Assembly (NCBI GenBank): GCA_050725495.1
Contig: JBOHHM010000052.1
Location: forward strand, 1-5,345
Source of the DNA: JBOHHM01 sp050725495
Lineage (GTDB): Bacteria > Pseudomonadota > Gammaproteobacteria > Burkholderiales > Burkholderiaceae_C
DNA length: 5,345 nt
Reading direction: 5' to 3'
Positions within the stretch are counted from its first letter, which is position 1. The number at the start of each line of letters is the position of its first letter. A program made the translations under genes and the position numbers. Of this stretch, positions 4,823-5,345 are shown in pieces. The notes under the pieces were generated by a model that made no database searches, was not told the DNA's origin, and was given only the letters and a program-made list of their open reading frames with translations.

Positions 4823-5345
4823 GTGAGCCCGAACGCCAAGACAAATCGCCGCAGCGCCCTTGCCGCATGCGCGGCAGCCGTTATGACTTTAGTAGCATCT
4901 CCGGCGCCGGCCCAGGGCAGCTGGCCGACCAAGCCGGTGAGAATCGTCGTGCCGTTCGCGCCCGGCGGCACGACCGACATCCTGGCGCGCGCCGTGGCGC
5001 CCGAGCTGTCCAGGACCTTCGGCCAGCAGTTCATCGTGGAAAACCGTGCCGGCGCCGGCGGCAACCTCGGCGCCGAGGTGGTGGCCAAAGCCCCGGCCGA
5101 CGGCTACACGCTGCTGATGGGCACGGTGGGCACGCATGGCATCAACAAGGCGCTGTACGCCAAGCTGCCCTACGACCCGCAAAAGGACTTTGCCCCGATC
5201 ACCCTGGTCGCCGCGGTTCCCAACGTCATGGTGATGAACACCGACAAGGCCCGGGCCATGGGCATCAACAGCGTCGCGGACTTCGTGAAGTACGCCAAGG
5301 CCAACCCCGGCAAGCTGAGCATGGCCTCCAGTGGCAACGGCACCT
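4823..5345 (+). CDS. Second Bug/TctC-family substrate-binding protein, 5' part
   Basis: The frame is open from GTG 4823 to the window end, giving 174 residues of a protein that should total about 325. The signal peptide has an RR pair (NRRSALAACAAAVMTLVASPAPAQ, about residues 8-31), weakly Tat-like, with likely cleavage after APA or AQG near 30-32. Hallmarks are KPVRIVVPFAPGGTTDILAR (37-56), VENRAGAGGNLGAEVVAKAP (72-91), ADGYTLLMGTVGTHGINKAL (92-111), YDPQKDFAPITLV (117-129) and the start of the ASSGNGT motif (168-174). This is a more canonical Bug sequence than its upstream neighbour, so the pair are family members and not a recent tandem duplication. The ligand is unknown. The gene lies 101 bases after its paralogue and beyond a strong terminator, with no obvious promoter in the 46 bases between the T-run and the GTG. 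Confidence 0.9.
   Translation, partial: MSPNAKTNRRSALAACAAAVMTLVASPAPAQGSWPTKPVRIVVPFAPGGTTDILARAVAPELSRTFGQQFIVENRAGAGGNLGAEVVAKAPADGYTLLMGTVGTHGINKALYAKLPYDPQKDFAPITLVAAVPNVMVMNTDKARAMGINSVADFVKYAKANPGKLSMASSGNGT

Noticed and set aside
3753..4868. A 371-codon minus-strand ORF opposite the first TctC-family gene.
   Set aside because: It spans the terminator and the next gene start, has no family motif, and mirrors the codon bias of the true plus-strand gene.
4859..4870. A lipobox-like LAAC at residues 13-16 of the second Bug protein.
   Set aside because: The hydrophobic stretch lies after the Cys rather than before it, so lipoprotein processing is unlikely; the AxA sites near 30 fit a normal signal peptide.

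Overview
The window is high-GC DNA with Burkholderiales-type gene content, most likely from the Comamonadaceae or a close relative. I base this on the Bug/TctC-family binding proteins, the pairing of a Liv-type ABC transporter with a PaaK-like ligase, and an intergenic repeat resembling one I recall from Comamonadaceae genomes. The lineage is inferred from gene content and style, not from a marker gene.

Layout. Bases 1-668 hold the 3' half of a periplasmic binding protein of a branched-chain amino acid/aromatic acid type (Liv/HAAT) ABC transporter. A 181-base spacer follows, filled with three consecutive inverted repeats (679-744, 777-794, 794-830). Next come a LivF-type ATPase (850-1659) and, 56 bases on, a PaaK-like adenylate-forming enzyme (1716-2963). 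These three genes share a strand and look like the end of an uptake-and-activation operon: a periplasmic receptor captures a carboxylated, possibly aromatic, compound, the ABC transporter imports it, and the ligase relative might convert it to a CoA thioester. The permeases and the second ATPase would lie upstream, outside the window.

On the opposite strand, converging on the ligase, is a small secreted rhodanese-fold protein (3544-2996) that has lost the usual catalytic cysteine. Its last dozen codons lie inside a dispersed-repeat-like sequence (about 2966-3031) that also supplies a hairpin between the two convergent genes. A divergent spacer of 196 bases (3545-3740) with a perfect 12-base palindrome leads to a complete TctC/Bug-family binding protein (3741-4721), followed by a clear rho-independent terminator (4742-4776). 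A second Bug-family gene begins at a GTG at 4823 and runs off the window end. No TctA/TctB membrane partners are visible.

I see no mobile-element genes, CRISPR array, tRNA, rRNA or defence system. The region is mostly ordinary transport and catabolism. The best leads are the hairpin-packed livK-livF spacer, the ligase with a remodelled nucleotide-binding loop, and the cysteine-less rhodanese with a repeat-derived tail.
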